From the NCBI RefSeq assembly GCF_009901565.1, contig NZ_WXEW01000006.1:1-64000 (forward strand): DNA of 64,000 nucleotides, in the 5' to 3' direction. Positions 47,625-56,115 of the stretch are shown here, in pieces. The first letter of the stretch is position 1. Each line of letters opens with the position of its first letter. Below the pieces are notes generated by a model, which was not told where the DNA came from, searched no databases, and saw only the letters and a program-made list of their open reading frames with translations. The translations under genes and the position numbers were made by a program. The stretch comes from Herbidospora solisilvae (lineage in GTDB: Bacteria; Actinomycetota; Actinomycetes; Streptosporangiales; Streptosporangiaceae).

Positions 47625-48458
47625 CTATGCCTGGCCGACCTTGAAGCGGGTGAAGGCCAGGACCTTGACGCCGGCCTCGTCCGCGTACTTCTTGATCGAC
47701 TTCTTGTTGTCCTTCACGAACGCCTGCTGGAGCAGCGTGAAGTCCTTGTACCAGCCGTTGACGCGACCCTCGACGATCTTGGCGATCGCGGCCTCGGGCT
47801 TGCCCTCCTCGCGGGTCATCTCCTCGAAGAGCGCGCGCTCCTTCTCGATGACCTCGGCGGGCACGGCGTCGGCGTCGAGGTACTTCGGCGCCATCGCGGC
47901 GGCGTGCTGCGCGATGTCCTTGGCGACCTCGGCGTTGGCCGAGTCGAGCTGGACCAGGACGCCCACGGCCGGCGGCAGCTGCGGGTCGGTCTTGTGCATG
48001 TAGGCGCCGATGTAGCCGCCCTCCAGCACCGAGAAGCGACGGATCTCGATCTTCTCGCCGAGCGCCGCGTTGGTCTCGTCGAGCAGCTCCTTGACGGTCT
48101 TGCCGTCGAGCTTGGACTCGAGCAGCTCGGCCACGTCGGCCGGCTTGGTCGCGAGGATGTGGGCGACGACCTGGGCGGCCACTTCCTGGAAGCGCTCGCC
48201 CTTGGCGACGAAGTCGGTCTCGCAGTTGAGCTCAAGGAGGGCGGCGGACGAGTCGCCGTCCTGCTTGAGGGCGACCAGGCCGTTGGAGGCGGTGCGGGCC
48301 TCGCGCTTGCCGACGTCCTTGGCGCCCTTGAGACGCAGGAGCTCGACCGCGCGGTCGAAGTCGCCCTCGGACTCCTCCAGCGCCTTCTTGCAGTCCATCA
48401 TGCCGGCGGCCGTCAGCTCGCGAAGCCGCTTGACGTCGGCCATGTTCACGGAAGCCAT
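47625..48458 (-). CDS. tsf: Translation elongation factor Ts
   Basis: 277 residues. The N-terminal UBA-like domain has VKRLRELTAAGMMDCKKALEES, and the nucleotide-exchange segment is LNCETDFVAKGERFQEVA. It reloads EF-Tu with GTP. ATG 48458 (MASVNMADV) has AGGAA seven bases upstream; another in-frame ATG two codons earlier sits too close to that site. Downstream of rpsB as in nearly all bacteria. Confidence 0.95.
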   Translation of the reverse strand: MASVNMADVKRLRELTAAGMMDCKKALEESEGDFDRAVELLRLKGAKDVGKREARTASNGLVALKQDGDSSAALLELNCETDFVAKGERFQEVAAQVVAHILATKPADVAELLESKLDGKTVKELLDETNAALGEKIEIRRFSVLEGGYIGAYMHKTDPQLPPAVGVLVQLDSANAEVAKDIAQHAAAMAPKYLDADAVPAEVIEKERALFEEMTREEGKPEAAIAKIVEGRVNGWYKDFTLLQQAFVKDNKKSIKKYADEAGVKVLAFTRFKVGQA

Positions 48459-48543
48459 TGTCATTTCCTCATGGGTTTCGTCGTGGAGCGGGTGGACGTG
48501 TCATCGTGCCGACACGCCCACCCGGAAGAGCTTTGGGGAAGGA

Positions 48544-49449
<906 letters not shown>

Positions 49450-49631
49450 GAAATGGTCCTCCACGATCTCGGTTATACGCACGGGCCGGCGGCCCGCGCC
49501 CTGACGCCCCGAACCGTTCCAGCCGCCTTACCGGCGGACCGAGAGGACGTTTCGTGAACGGGCGTGCGAATTCGGCCTCACCAACGGAGACCACCGGACA
49601 GTCTACCCGGAACCGGTGGACGACTTGACCT

Positions 49632-49651
49632 GCCCGCGCACCCGGGCGGGC
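49632..49651 (-). terminator. Possible terminator of the ArsR-type gene
   Basis: GCCCGC / GCGGGC form a 6-bp stem with an 8-base GC-rich loop, directly after the ArsR-type stop codon. Confidence 0.4.
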
Positions 49652-49653
49652 CC

Positions 49654-50241
49654 TCAGGACCTCTTCGGGGCCCGGGGGAAGATCCGCAGCTGGAACTCCG
49701 TGACGCGCGCGCCGTTGGGGGCGGTCTCCGGGTCGCGGTCGGCGATGCGGTAGGGGGCGACGAGCTCGTCGACGCGCCCGGCCAGGGCGCGGATCTCGTC
49801 GGGGTCCATGTAGAGGACCATGTGGGCGAGCCGGGTGGCCTGACGCCAGTCGGCCGACTCCCGCGACGACTGGGCCAGGTACTCCGACAGGCGACGGGAC
49901 GCCTCGTCGAGGACGGTCTGGATGACGGCGCTCTGGGCGGCGAGCAGCTCGGCGGTGAGCTCGCCGCTCTCGGGGTCTTTCATGCCCCAGCCCTTCTGGA
50001 GCGCCCGCCACACGCGCTCGCGGCCGTCGCCCCGCGCCGGCGCCTCCTCGATGAGGCCGTGCTTGGCGAGGGTGCGCAGGTGGTAGCTGCACGCGCTCGG
50101 GGACAACCCGGCGACCTCGGCGCACTCGGTGGCCGTCGCCGGGCCCTCCTCCTGGAGCCGGCCGAGGATCGCCAGCCTCGCCGGGTGGGCCATGGCGCGC
50201 AGCAGCCCGACGTCGTCGGTGACCATCCGATGGCTCTTCAT
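49654..50241 (-). CDS. ArsR-type winged-helix regulator
   Basis: 195 residues. An N-terminal winged helix (about 8-75) contains LRAMAHPARLAILGRLQEEG and SPSACSYHLRTLAKHGLIEE. A helical C-terminal domain of about 110 residues has no metal-binding cysteines, so it is not a metal sensor. It is divergent from an MFS exporter with two matching inverted repeats between them, which suggests it represses the exporter and itself. Confidence 0.88.
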   Translation of the reverse strand: MKSHRMVTDDVGLLRAMAHPARLAILGRLQEEGPATATECAEVAGLSPSACSYHLRTLAKHGLIEEAPARGDGRERVWRALQKGWGMKDPESGELTAELLAAQSAVIQTVLDEASRRLSEYLAQSSRESADWRQATRLAHMVLYMDPDEIRALAGRVDELVAPYRIADRDPETAPNGARVTEFQLRIFPRAPKRS

Positions 50242-50270
50242 GGGGCTCCACGGTAGGGCGTCGGCAGATG

Positions 50271-50308
50271 TGAAGCATTGCCTTCATAACTCTGAAAGAG
50301 TACTTTCA
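50271..50308. promoter_or_regulatory. Twin operators between the ArsR-type regulator and MFS gene
   Basis: TGAAGCATTGCCTTCA (50271-50286) and TGAAAGAGTACTTTCA (50293-50308) are two 16-base elements. Each is an inverted repeat with the same outer TGAA...TTCA, and they lie 22 bases apart, about two helical turns. They fill the 72-base divergent gap and end five bases before the MFS ATG, so binding would block both promoters. Confidence 0.65.
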
Positions 50309-50313
50309 TAAAT

Positions 50314-51594
50314 ATGATCCCCCTCCGCCGTCAGCGCGACTACCGCCTCCTCTGGTCCGCCCGGGCCGTCACCGAAGCCGGCAGCGAGGTCTCCCGCCTG
50401 GCCGTCCCGCTCACCGCCGTCACCCTGCTCGCCGCCTCGCCGATGGAGATGGGCGTGCTCACCGCCGCCGCCTCTCTGCCGTTCCTCTTCGTCGGCCTCC
50501 CCGTCGGGGTCTGGGCCGACCGCGTCCGCCGCCGCCGCCCGGTCCTGGTGCTGTGTGAACTGATCTCCGGTACGGCCGTCGCGACGGTCCCCGTCGCCTG
50601 GCTGCTCGGCCTGCTGACCGTCCACTGGCTGATCGGCGTCGCCCTGGTGGTCGGCGCCTGCACGGTGACCTTCCGGAACTTCACCATGCCCCACCTGACC
50701 AGCGTCGTCGCCGAACCGCAGCGGACCGAGGCCATCGCCGGCATGCAGTCGGTCTTCTCCATCGCCCAGCTCGGCGGCCCGGGCCTGGCGGGCGTCCTGG
50801 TGAGCGTGTTGTCGGCGCCGCTGGCCCTCGTGGTGAACGCCGTGACGTTCGTGACCTCGGCCCTGCTCCTGCGCTCGATCCGCGCCGAGGAGCCGCCCCG
50901 CCCGGCCTCCCCGAGACGGTCGCTGCGGCGCGAGGTCGCCGAGGGCATGTCCGCGCTGGCCCGCCACCCGGTCCTGCGGGCGCTGGCCCTGTGCGGGATG
51001 ACGGTCAATCTGTTCGCCGCCGCCCAGCTCGCCGTCTACGTCCTGTACGCCGTCCACGTGCTCGGGCTGCCGGGCGGGCTCGTCGGGATCATGATGATGG
51101 GCTTCGGCGCCGGCGGGCTCGTGGGGGCGTTCGTGGCCCCCACGTTGTCGCGGCGTTATGGAGGCCCGGCGGTGCTGCTCGGGGCCGTGTTGTTCTTCCC
51201 GCTCGGGTTCCTGGTCATGGCGGCCGTGAGCGGCCCTGTGTGGTGGTGCGTGCTGCTGATCGGCGCGGCCGAGGCCGTGGTGGGCGTGGCCGTGGTCTGC
51301 TTCAGCGTGTGCTCCGGGGCGATGTCGTTGCAGGAGACGGCCCCCGGGCTGATCGGCCGGGTGAACGCCTCGATCAACTTCCTGACGCAGGGCGCGCTGG
51401 GGATCGGCGGCCTGCTCGGCGGGGTGGCGGGAGAACTCCTGGGCCTGCGGCCGGCGATGTGGGCGTGCTTCGCGGGTGCGCTGCTGACCATCCCGTGCCT
51501 GTGGTTGTCGCCGCTGGTGGGCCAGGTCACCAGACGGGCTCGTGCTCCCCGGGACGCGGCGGAGGCGACCACGCTGGAGGACGCCCGGCGATGA
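50314..51594 (+). CDS. MFS exporter (EntS/MFS_3-like)
   Basis: 426 residues with 12 helices. The start RDYRLLWSARAVTEAGSEVSRLAVPL and the loop GVWADRVRRRRPVLV match the enterobactin-exporter-like MFS_3 group, which expels drugs and siderophores. It is controlled presumably by the divergent ArsR-type regulator. Its last 68 bases overlap the 3' end of the convergent CoA transferase gene. Part of a segment that interrupts the usual rpsB-M23 neighbourhood. Confidence 0.85.
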   Translation: MIPLRRQRDYRLLWSARAVTEAGSEVSRLAVPLTAVTLLAASPMEMGVLTAAASLPFLFVGLPVGVWADRVRRRRPVLVLCELISGTAVATVPVAWLLGLLTVHWLIGVALVVGACTVTFRNFTMPHLTSVVAEPQRTEAIAGMQSVFSIAQLGGPGLAGVLVSVLSAPLALVVNAVTFVTSALLLRSIRAEEPPRPASPRRSLRREVAEGMSALARHPVLRALALCGMTVNLFAAAQLAVYVLYAVHVLGLPGGLVGIMMMGFGAGGLVGAFVAPTLSRRYGGPAVLLGAVLFFPLGFLVMAAVSGPVWWCVLLIGAAEAVVGVAVVCFSVCSGAMSLQETAPGLIGRVNASINFLTQGALGIGGLLGGVAGELLGLRPAMWACFAGALLTIPCLWLSPLVGQVTRRARAPRDAAEATTLEDARR

Positions 51595-52792
51595 GACCGG
51601 GTGGCCTGACGAAGGTGTAGCCGTCGCGCGTCTCCAGCAGGTCGTCCACCTCGGGTTCGCCGCCGGGCGGAGTGCGGCCCAGGGTGTCGAGCCAGTGGGC
51701 GGTGGCGGCGAGCGAGAGGGTCGCGTGCCACGACCCGCCCTCCCGCCGTCGTCGGAGCAGCCCTGCGGCCGCCGCGAAGGCGGCCAGATAGCCGGTGGCG
51801 TGGTCGAGCGCCTGACACGGCAGCGGACCCGCTTCGGCCACGATCCCCGTCGCCGTCTGCACGAGGCTGTCGAACCCGCGCCGCCCCAGCCACGGCCCCG
51901 GCCCGTAGGCGGAGACGTCCACCACGACGAGACCGGGCCGCAGCCGGAAGAGATCGGCCGTCCCGAACCCGAGCCGGTCGAGCGCCCCCGGGCGATAGCC
52001 CCGGATGACGACGTCGGCCCCCCTGACGAGCTCCCTGAGCCGTTCGGCGTCGGCGGGCAGATCGACGAGGCACGACCGCTTCCCGGCGGCCGTCTCCAGC
52101 ACCAGCCCCGGAACCTCGGGGATCCGGCTCCCGCAGACGTGCATGACCTCGGCCCCGCGCGAGGCGAGGAACCGGCTCGCGACCGGCCCCGCGATCACCC
52201 GGGTCAGGTCGACCACCCGCATCCCCGTCTCGCCCGGCGGCGGCCCGGGAAGCCGGTCGAGCGTGAGCAGCGGCCGCCCGGCCACCACCCGCCCGTGCGG
52301 GTGCCGCGCCCATTCGCGCCCGCTCCGCATCGCGGCCGCGCATCCCCCAGCCCGGGTGACCGTCTCCTCGATCTCCAGGCCTGTACGTGTTGTGCACGCC
52401 CTCTCCACCTCCTCCCTGGTGGCGTTCAGGGGCAGGCCGAGAGCGACCAGCGCCGCGTCCCGATGGTGGTCGAAGTTGGCGTGGATCCTGACCCGGCCGT
52501 CGGCGCAGGCGTAGTCACCGCTGAGCGGCGCCCACAGCGGGATCGCCTCGTCGCCGATCCGGAAGTGCCGCTCACTGCGGAAGGCGACGGCGGCGTGCCT
52601 CACGTCGACCTCCGCCCGCCCGTGCTCCCCGGTCAGCGCCGCGACGGCCGCCGTCGCCGCCCCGACGGCGGCCGCGGCGGCGGTCCCGATGCGGAACGGC
52701 GAGGGCATTACCGGCTCCCGGCCGGTGACCGTGACGTGGCCGAGGTCCACCCCGGCGAGCCGCCCCAGCTCCCTGATGACGTCGCCGGTCAT
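51527..52792 (-). CDS. Family III CoA-transferase (CaiB/BaiF) with rearranged halves
   Basis: 421 residues. The usual N-terminal CaiB motif appears only at about residue 190 (GMRVVDLTRVIAGPVASRFLAS), followed by the GYRPGALDRLGFG segment and YLAAFAAAAGLLRRR. The first 180 residues instead resemble the family's later region (AVGAATAAVAALTG, ADGRVRIHANFDHHRDAALVALGL). It is thus a two-part protein with unusual order. It would move CoA between carboxylic acids; substrates unknown. ATG 52792 was chosen by its MTGDVIRELGRLAG start; the upstream in-frame ATG lies in a tandem repeat. Confidence 0.75.
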   Translation of the reverse strand: MTGDVIRELGRLAGVDLGHVTVTGREPVMPSPFRIGTAAAAAVGAATAAVAALTGEHGRAEVDVRHAAVAFRSERHFRIGDEAIPLWAPLSGDYACADGRVRIHANFDHHRDAALVALGLPLNATREEVERACTTRTGLEIEETVTRAGGCAAAMRSGREWARHPHGRVVAGRPLLTLDRLPGPPPGETGMRVVDLTRVIAGPVASRFLASRGAEVMHVCGSRIPEVPGLVLETAAGKRSCLVDLPADAERLRELVRGADVVIRGYRPGALDRLGFGTADLFRLRPGLVVVDVSAYGPGPWLGRRGFDSLVQTATGIVAEAGPLPCQALDHATGYLAAFAAAAGLLRRRREGGSWHATLSLAATAHWLDTLGRTPPGGEPEVDDLLETRDGYTFVRPPGLIAGRPPAWSPPPRPGEHEPVW

Positions 52793-53120
52793 CGCATCCC
52801 CATGTCGTCTCTCATCTGATGGCGGGCCAAGGGGCCGCACGGAAGCTCGCGACTCCTCATCTCCGGCCATACGTGCGACGGGTTTCCGCAGGATGACGTG
52901 GCCGGTCATCGCATCCCATGTCGTCTCTCATCTGATGGCGGGCCAAGGGGCCGCACGGAAGCTCGCGACTCCTCATCTCCGGCCATACGTGCGACGGGTT
53001 TCCGCAGGATGACGTGGCCGGTCATCGCATCCCATGTCGTCTCTCATCTGGTGGCGGGCCAAGGGGCCGCGCGGAAGCTCGCGACTCCTCACCTACGGCC
53101 ATACGTGGGACGGGTTTTTC
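52774..53120. repeat. Three tandem copies of a 116-117 bp repeat covering the CoA-transferase start
   Basis: Copies lie at 52774-52890 (117 bases), 52891-53006 (116) and 53007-53120 (about 114, more diverged). Copies 1 and 2 differ at about three positions; copy 3 differs at about seven and merges into unique DNA. Each begins TGATGACGT or GGATGACGT and contains ATCGCATCCCATGTCGTCT. On the minus strand each carries a GGGATGCG plus ATGACCGGC start module. Copy 1 includes the actual CoA-transferase start. The 116-base unit breaks the frame between copies 2 and 3. Confidence 0.9.
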
Positions 53121-53175
53121 CACAGACGGTCGCCGGGGAGTCGCCGAGCGCGACGATTTCGCCAAGCTGTGGTCC

Positions 53176-53616
53176 ATGTTGTTCCCAGCTTCCATGGCGC
53201 TCGTGATCGCGGCCCAGTGGGGGTGGCCCTTGGCGGGCGAACCCCGGCCCGTCCGCCTCTTCACTCCCCCGCCGGAACGCTGGTTGTCCGGCCATCGCGG
53301 GGTCGACCTGCCCGCGGTGGCAGGACAGGAGGTGCTGGCGGCCGGCGAGGGGGTGGTGACGGTGGCCCGCGAGGTGGCCGGGCGCGGGGTGGTGACCGTG
53401 ACGCATGCCGACGGGCTGCGGACGACGTACCTGCCGGTCGACGCGACCGTGACCGAGGGGCAGCGGGTGCGGACGGGCGAGGTGCTGGGGAGGGTGGGCG
53501 GGCCTGATGGGCACTGTCCGGCGACGTGCCTGCACTGGGGGCTGGTGAGCGGAGACCTCTATCTGGATCCGCTGCTCCTGCTGGGCCTGGGCCAGGTCAG
53601 GCTGCTGCCGAGCTGA
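53176..53616 (+). CDS. Small M23-type (LytM) peptidase-domain protein, probably altered active site
   Basis: 146 residues. A short N-terminal hydrophobic segment (about 4-20) is a signal or anchor. The LytM domain follows: HRGVD (H40, D44), VTVTHADGLRTTYLPVD and GQRVRTGEVLGRVG. At the second zinc motif the sequence is ATCLHWG, so the first His of HxH is C118 while H120 is kept. Cys-substituted forms are frequent in this actinomycete gene beside rpsB; zinc binding and activity are uncertain. Start is uncertain: ATG 53176 or 53194. Confidence 0.75.
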   Translation: MLFPASMALVIAAQWGWPLAGEPRPVRLFTPPPERWLSGHRGVDLPAVAGQEVLAAGEGVVTVAREVAGRGVVTVTHADGLRTTYLPVDATVTEGQRVRTGEVLGRVGGPDGHCPATCLHWGLVSGDLYLDPLLLLGLGQVRLLPS

Positions 53617-53640
53617 CGTGTCGCGGCGAGTGCTCAGGGA

Positions 53641-54999
53641 TCAAGCCCGGGGGTGGGCCTGCTGGTAGGCGGCCCTGAGGCGCTCGATCGAGACGTGCGT
53701 GTAGATCTGGGTGGTGCCCAGAGAGGCGTGGCCGAGCAGTTCCTGCACACTGCGGAGATCGGCGCCGCCTTCCAGGAGATGGGTGGCGGCCGTGTGGCGC
53801 AGGCCGTGGGGTCCCATGTCGGGCACCCCCGCCGCGCCCAGCCGGGCGTGCACCACTCGCCGCACGGCGGTCTGGTCGATGCGACCGCCCCTGACGCCGA
53901 GGAACAGCGCCGCGCCGGAGCGCCCGCCGACGAGGCTCGGCCTCCCGCGTACGCACCAGGCGTCCACCGCGTCGAGCGCGGGCATTCCCAGCGGCACGAC
54001 CCGCTCCCTGCCGCCTTTGCCGAGGACGCGGATGGTGCGCCGCTCCCGGTCGACGTCGTCCACGTCGAGTCCGCAGAGTTCGCCGACCCGGATTCCGGTG
54101 GCGTAGAGCACCTCCAGGAGAGCCTGATCCCGGAGCTCCTTCGCCACGACGAGGGGGTCGTCGTGGACCGGCTCCGAATCGCTGCCCGAGACCGGCCTCG
54201 CCTGGCGAGAAGAATCGTGGGAAGCGGTCCCCCCACTGCCGGAAACGAGCCCCCCATCACGAGAAGAACCGTGAGAAGCGGTCCCCCCACTCCTAGAGAC
54301 CGGCCCTCCATGGCCAAAAGAACCGGGGGAAGCGCTCCACCCGCTGCCCGAGACCGGCCCTCCACGGCCAGAAGCGTCGTGGGAAGCGGTCCCCCCACTG
54401 CCGGAGACCGCCCCTCCACGGCCAGAAGAACCGTGGGAAGCGGTCCACCCACTCCCAGAGACCGGCCCTCCATGACCAGAAGAACCGTGGGAAGCGGTCC
54501 GCCCGCTGCTGGAAAGCGGCCCCTCACCCTCCCAAGCAGGGGGAGCCGGCCGAAAACCGAGATCGTCGCCGGCGACGGGAGGGCCGTCAGATCCAGCGGC
54601 CGCCTGGGCTGCGCCAAACCGCGGATCCAGCATCCGGATCGCTTCGGCCTGGTCAAGGACCTTCGGCAGGGTGCGTCTGGCCTTGGCGGTGCCGAGGAGG
54701 AGGCCCGGGTCGGCCGTCAGCCAGCCCGCGCGGTGGCAGAAGGCCGTGAATGACCGGGCGCAGGCGGTGCGGCGGGCCAGGGTCGCGCGGGATTTGCCCG
54801 TCTCGTGTTGCTCGCCCAGCCAGTCGCGCAGGACCCGCACGTCGATCAGTTCGACCCGGTCGACGCCCACGTCGATGAGGTGGTCCGCCAGGGACGACAT
54901 GTCGCCCATGTAGGCCCGCACGGTGTTGGCCGCCAGGCCGCGTTCGACCCGGAGGTGGCGTTCGAAGGCCTGGATCGCGTCCTCAAGATCTCCCGACAT
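53641..54999 (-). CDS. xerC: Tyrosine recombinase XerC with repeat-expanded linker
   Basis: 452 residues against about 300 usual. The N-terminal SAM-like core-binding domain (about 1-115) and the catalytic domain (about 283-452) are intact: R304 (TGIRVGEL), K328, H398 and R401 (PHGLRHT), H424 and the nucleophile Y433 (QIYTH). Between them lies an added linker of about 155 residues containing six 18-residue units (163-270). XerC resolves chromosome dimers at dif. It sits between dprA and the M23 gene as in other actinomycetes, so it is the housekeeping copy rather than a phage integrase. Confidence 0.9.
   Translation of the reverse strand: MSGDLEDAIQAFERHLRVERGLAANTVRAYMGDMSSLADHLIDVGVDRVELIDVRVLRDWLGEQHETGKSRATLARRTACARSFTAFCHRAGWLTADPGLLLGTAKARRTLPKVLDQAEAIRMLDPRFGAAQAAAGSDGPPVAGDDLGFRPAPPAWEGEGPLSSSGRTASHGSSGHGGPVSGSGWTASHGSSGRGGAVSGSGGTASHDASGRGGPVSGSGWSASPGSFGHGGPVSRSGGTASHGSSRDGGLVSGSGGTASHDSSRQARPVSGSDSEPVHDDPLVVAKELRDQALLEVLYATGIRVGELCGLDVDDVDRERRTIRVLGKGGRERVVPLGMPALDAVDAWCVRGRPSLVGGRSGAALFLGVRGGRIDQTAVRRVVHARLGAAGVPDMGPHGLRHTAATHLLEGGADLRSVQELLGHASLGTTQIYTHVSIERLRAAYQQAHPRA
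54190..54513 (-). repeat. In-frame 54-bp minisatellite inside xerC (six units)
   Basis: Six units of exactly 54 bases. The marker GAAGCG recurs at 54221, 54275, 54329, 54383, 54437 and 54491 on the plus strand. Each encodes an 18-residue unit of type SGSGGTASHGSSGRGGPV. Units differ from each other at several positions, so the array is not a sequencing artefact of one unit. Period divisible by three keeps xerC open. Confidence 0.95.
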
Positions 55000-55005
55000 A
55001 TCCGT

Positions 55006-56115
55006 CTATCTTCCCCTTCCTCTGGCGGTCAGCCGCCAGCCGTTCCCCTCCCGCTTCAGGTAGCCGCCGGCCTCCAGGTTGCCCAGGCAGCCCAGTGCCG
55101 CCGGCAGGGGCAGACCGGCCTTGAGCGCCACCTCTGCCGGGCCGATCACGGCCGCCCCGCCCGGCATCGCGTCGAGGACGCGCTTGGACTCCAGGCTGAG
55201 CAGGTCGCGACGGGTGACCGCGCCTCGGGGGATGGGGGCGATGTCGTCTCCGGCCTGGCCGACCTGTTCCAGGATCTCGTCGGCCGACGTCACGCACACG
55301 GCTTTTCCGAGACGGATCAGGTTGTTGCAGCCGACCGAGACGTCGCTCGTCACCGGGCCCGGTATGGCCATCAGCTGCCGGTTCAGCTGGAAGGCGTGGT
55401 GAGCGGTGTTCAGCGCGCCCGAGCGCGGGGCGGCCTGCACGACCACGGTCCCCCGCGACAGCGCCGCGATGACGCGGTTGCGGACGAGGAAGCGTAACCG
55501 CGTCGGGTTCACCCCCGGCGGCGATTCGCTGATCACCAGGCCCTCCTCACGGATGGCGGCGAACAGCTCCTGGTGGGCGGCCGGATAGGGGACGTCCACG
55601 CCGCAGGCCAGGATCGCGACCGTCGGCGACGGACCCGCCAGGCAGCCTCGGTGGGCGGCGGCGTCGATGCCGTACGCGCCCCCGGAGACCACCGAGTAGC
55701 CCCGGTCGGACAGGCGGCAGGCCAGTTCGGAGGCCACGTTGACCCCGTAGGCGCTGGCCGCCCGCGACCCGACCAGTGCGATCGAGCGGGCGCAGGCCCG
55801 GCGTAGATCGCCGTTGCCGTCCACCCAGAGGCCGGTCGGACGGGCGTCGCGCAGGTCGTCGAGTTGCTCCGGCCAGTCGGGGTCGCCGGGGACGACGAAG
55901 CGGAACCGCGCCAGGTCGTCGTCGGGGTCGCCGGCGGCGAGGGCCCTCATCCGCCAGGCCGCCGCCTTGCGTTCGTCGACCCCCTCCAGGGTCCCGGCGC
56001 GGATCCCGGCCAACACGGCCTCCGCGCCGTGAGCGGCGATCTGGCGGCCCATGGTCTCGTCGCCGGTCTCGGCGATCCGGGTCAAGGCCGCGCGTGCGGC
56101 CCGGTCACCGGTCAC
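55006..56115 (-). CDS. dprA: DNA-processing protein DprA
   Basis: 369 residues. The Rossmann-like core has VGSRAASAYGVNVASELA, SGGAYGIDAAAHRGCL and EEGLVISESPPGVNPTRLRFLVRNRVIAALS, the DprA/Smf signature. The C-terminal winged helix (about 305-369, VIGPAEVALKAGLPLPAALGCLGNLEAGGYLKR) is the DML1-type domain. It loads RecA on incoming single-stranded DNA. GTG start overlaps the comM stop as GTGA. Confidence 0.93.
   Translation of the reverse strand: MTGDRAARAALTRIAETGDETMGRQIAAHGAEAVLAGIRAGTLEGVDERKAAAWRMRALAAGDPDDDLARFRFVVPGDPDWPEQLDDLRDARPTGLWVDGNGDLRRACARSIALVGSRAASAYGVNVASELACRLSDRGYSVVSGGAYGIDAAAHRGCLAGPSPTVAILACGVDVPYPAAHQELFAAIREEGLVISESPPGVNPTRLRFLVRNRVIAALSRGTVVVQAAPRSGALNTAHHAFQLNRQLMAIPGPVTSDVSVGCNNLIRLGKAVCVTSADEILEQVGQAGDDIAPIPRGAVTRRDLLSLESKRVLDAMPGGAAVIGPAEVALKAGLPLPAALGCLGNLEAGGYLKREGNGWRLTARGRGR

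Noticed and set aside
52774-53120. Three tandem repeats considered as CRISPR or an insertion-sequence end
   Set aside because: No spacers, no transposase and no target-site duplication are visible; copies are head-to-tail.
52898-53206. Short plus-strand frames inside the tandem repeats
   Set aside because: They arise from the repeat itself, share sequence with each other and lack start signals or motifs.
54190-54513. Six regularly spaced repeats considered as a CRISPR array
   Set aside because: Units are contiguous 54-bp coding repeats without unique spacers, in frame inside xerC.
53641-54999. The tyrosine recombinase considered as a prophage integrase
   Set aside because: It lies in the conserved dprA-xerC-M23 neighbourhood with no phage genes or att sites nearby.
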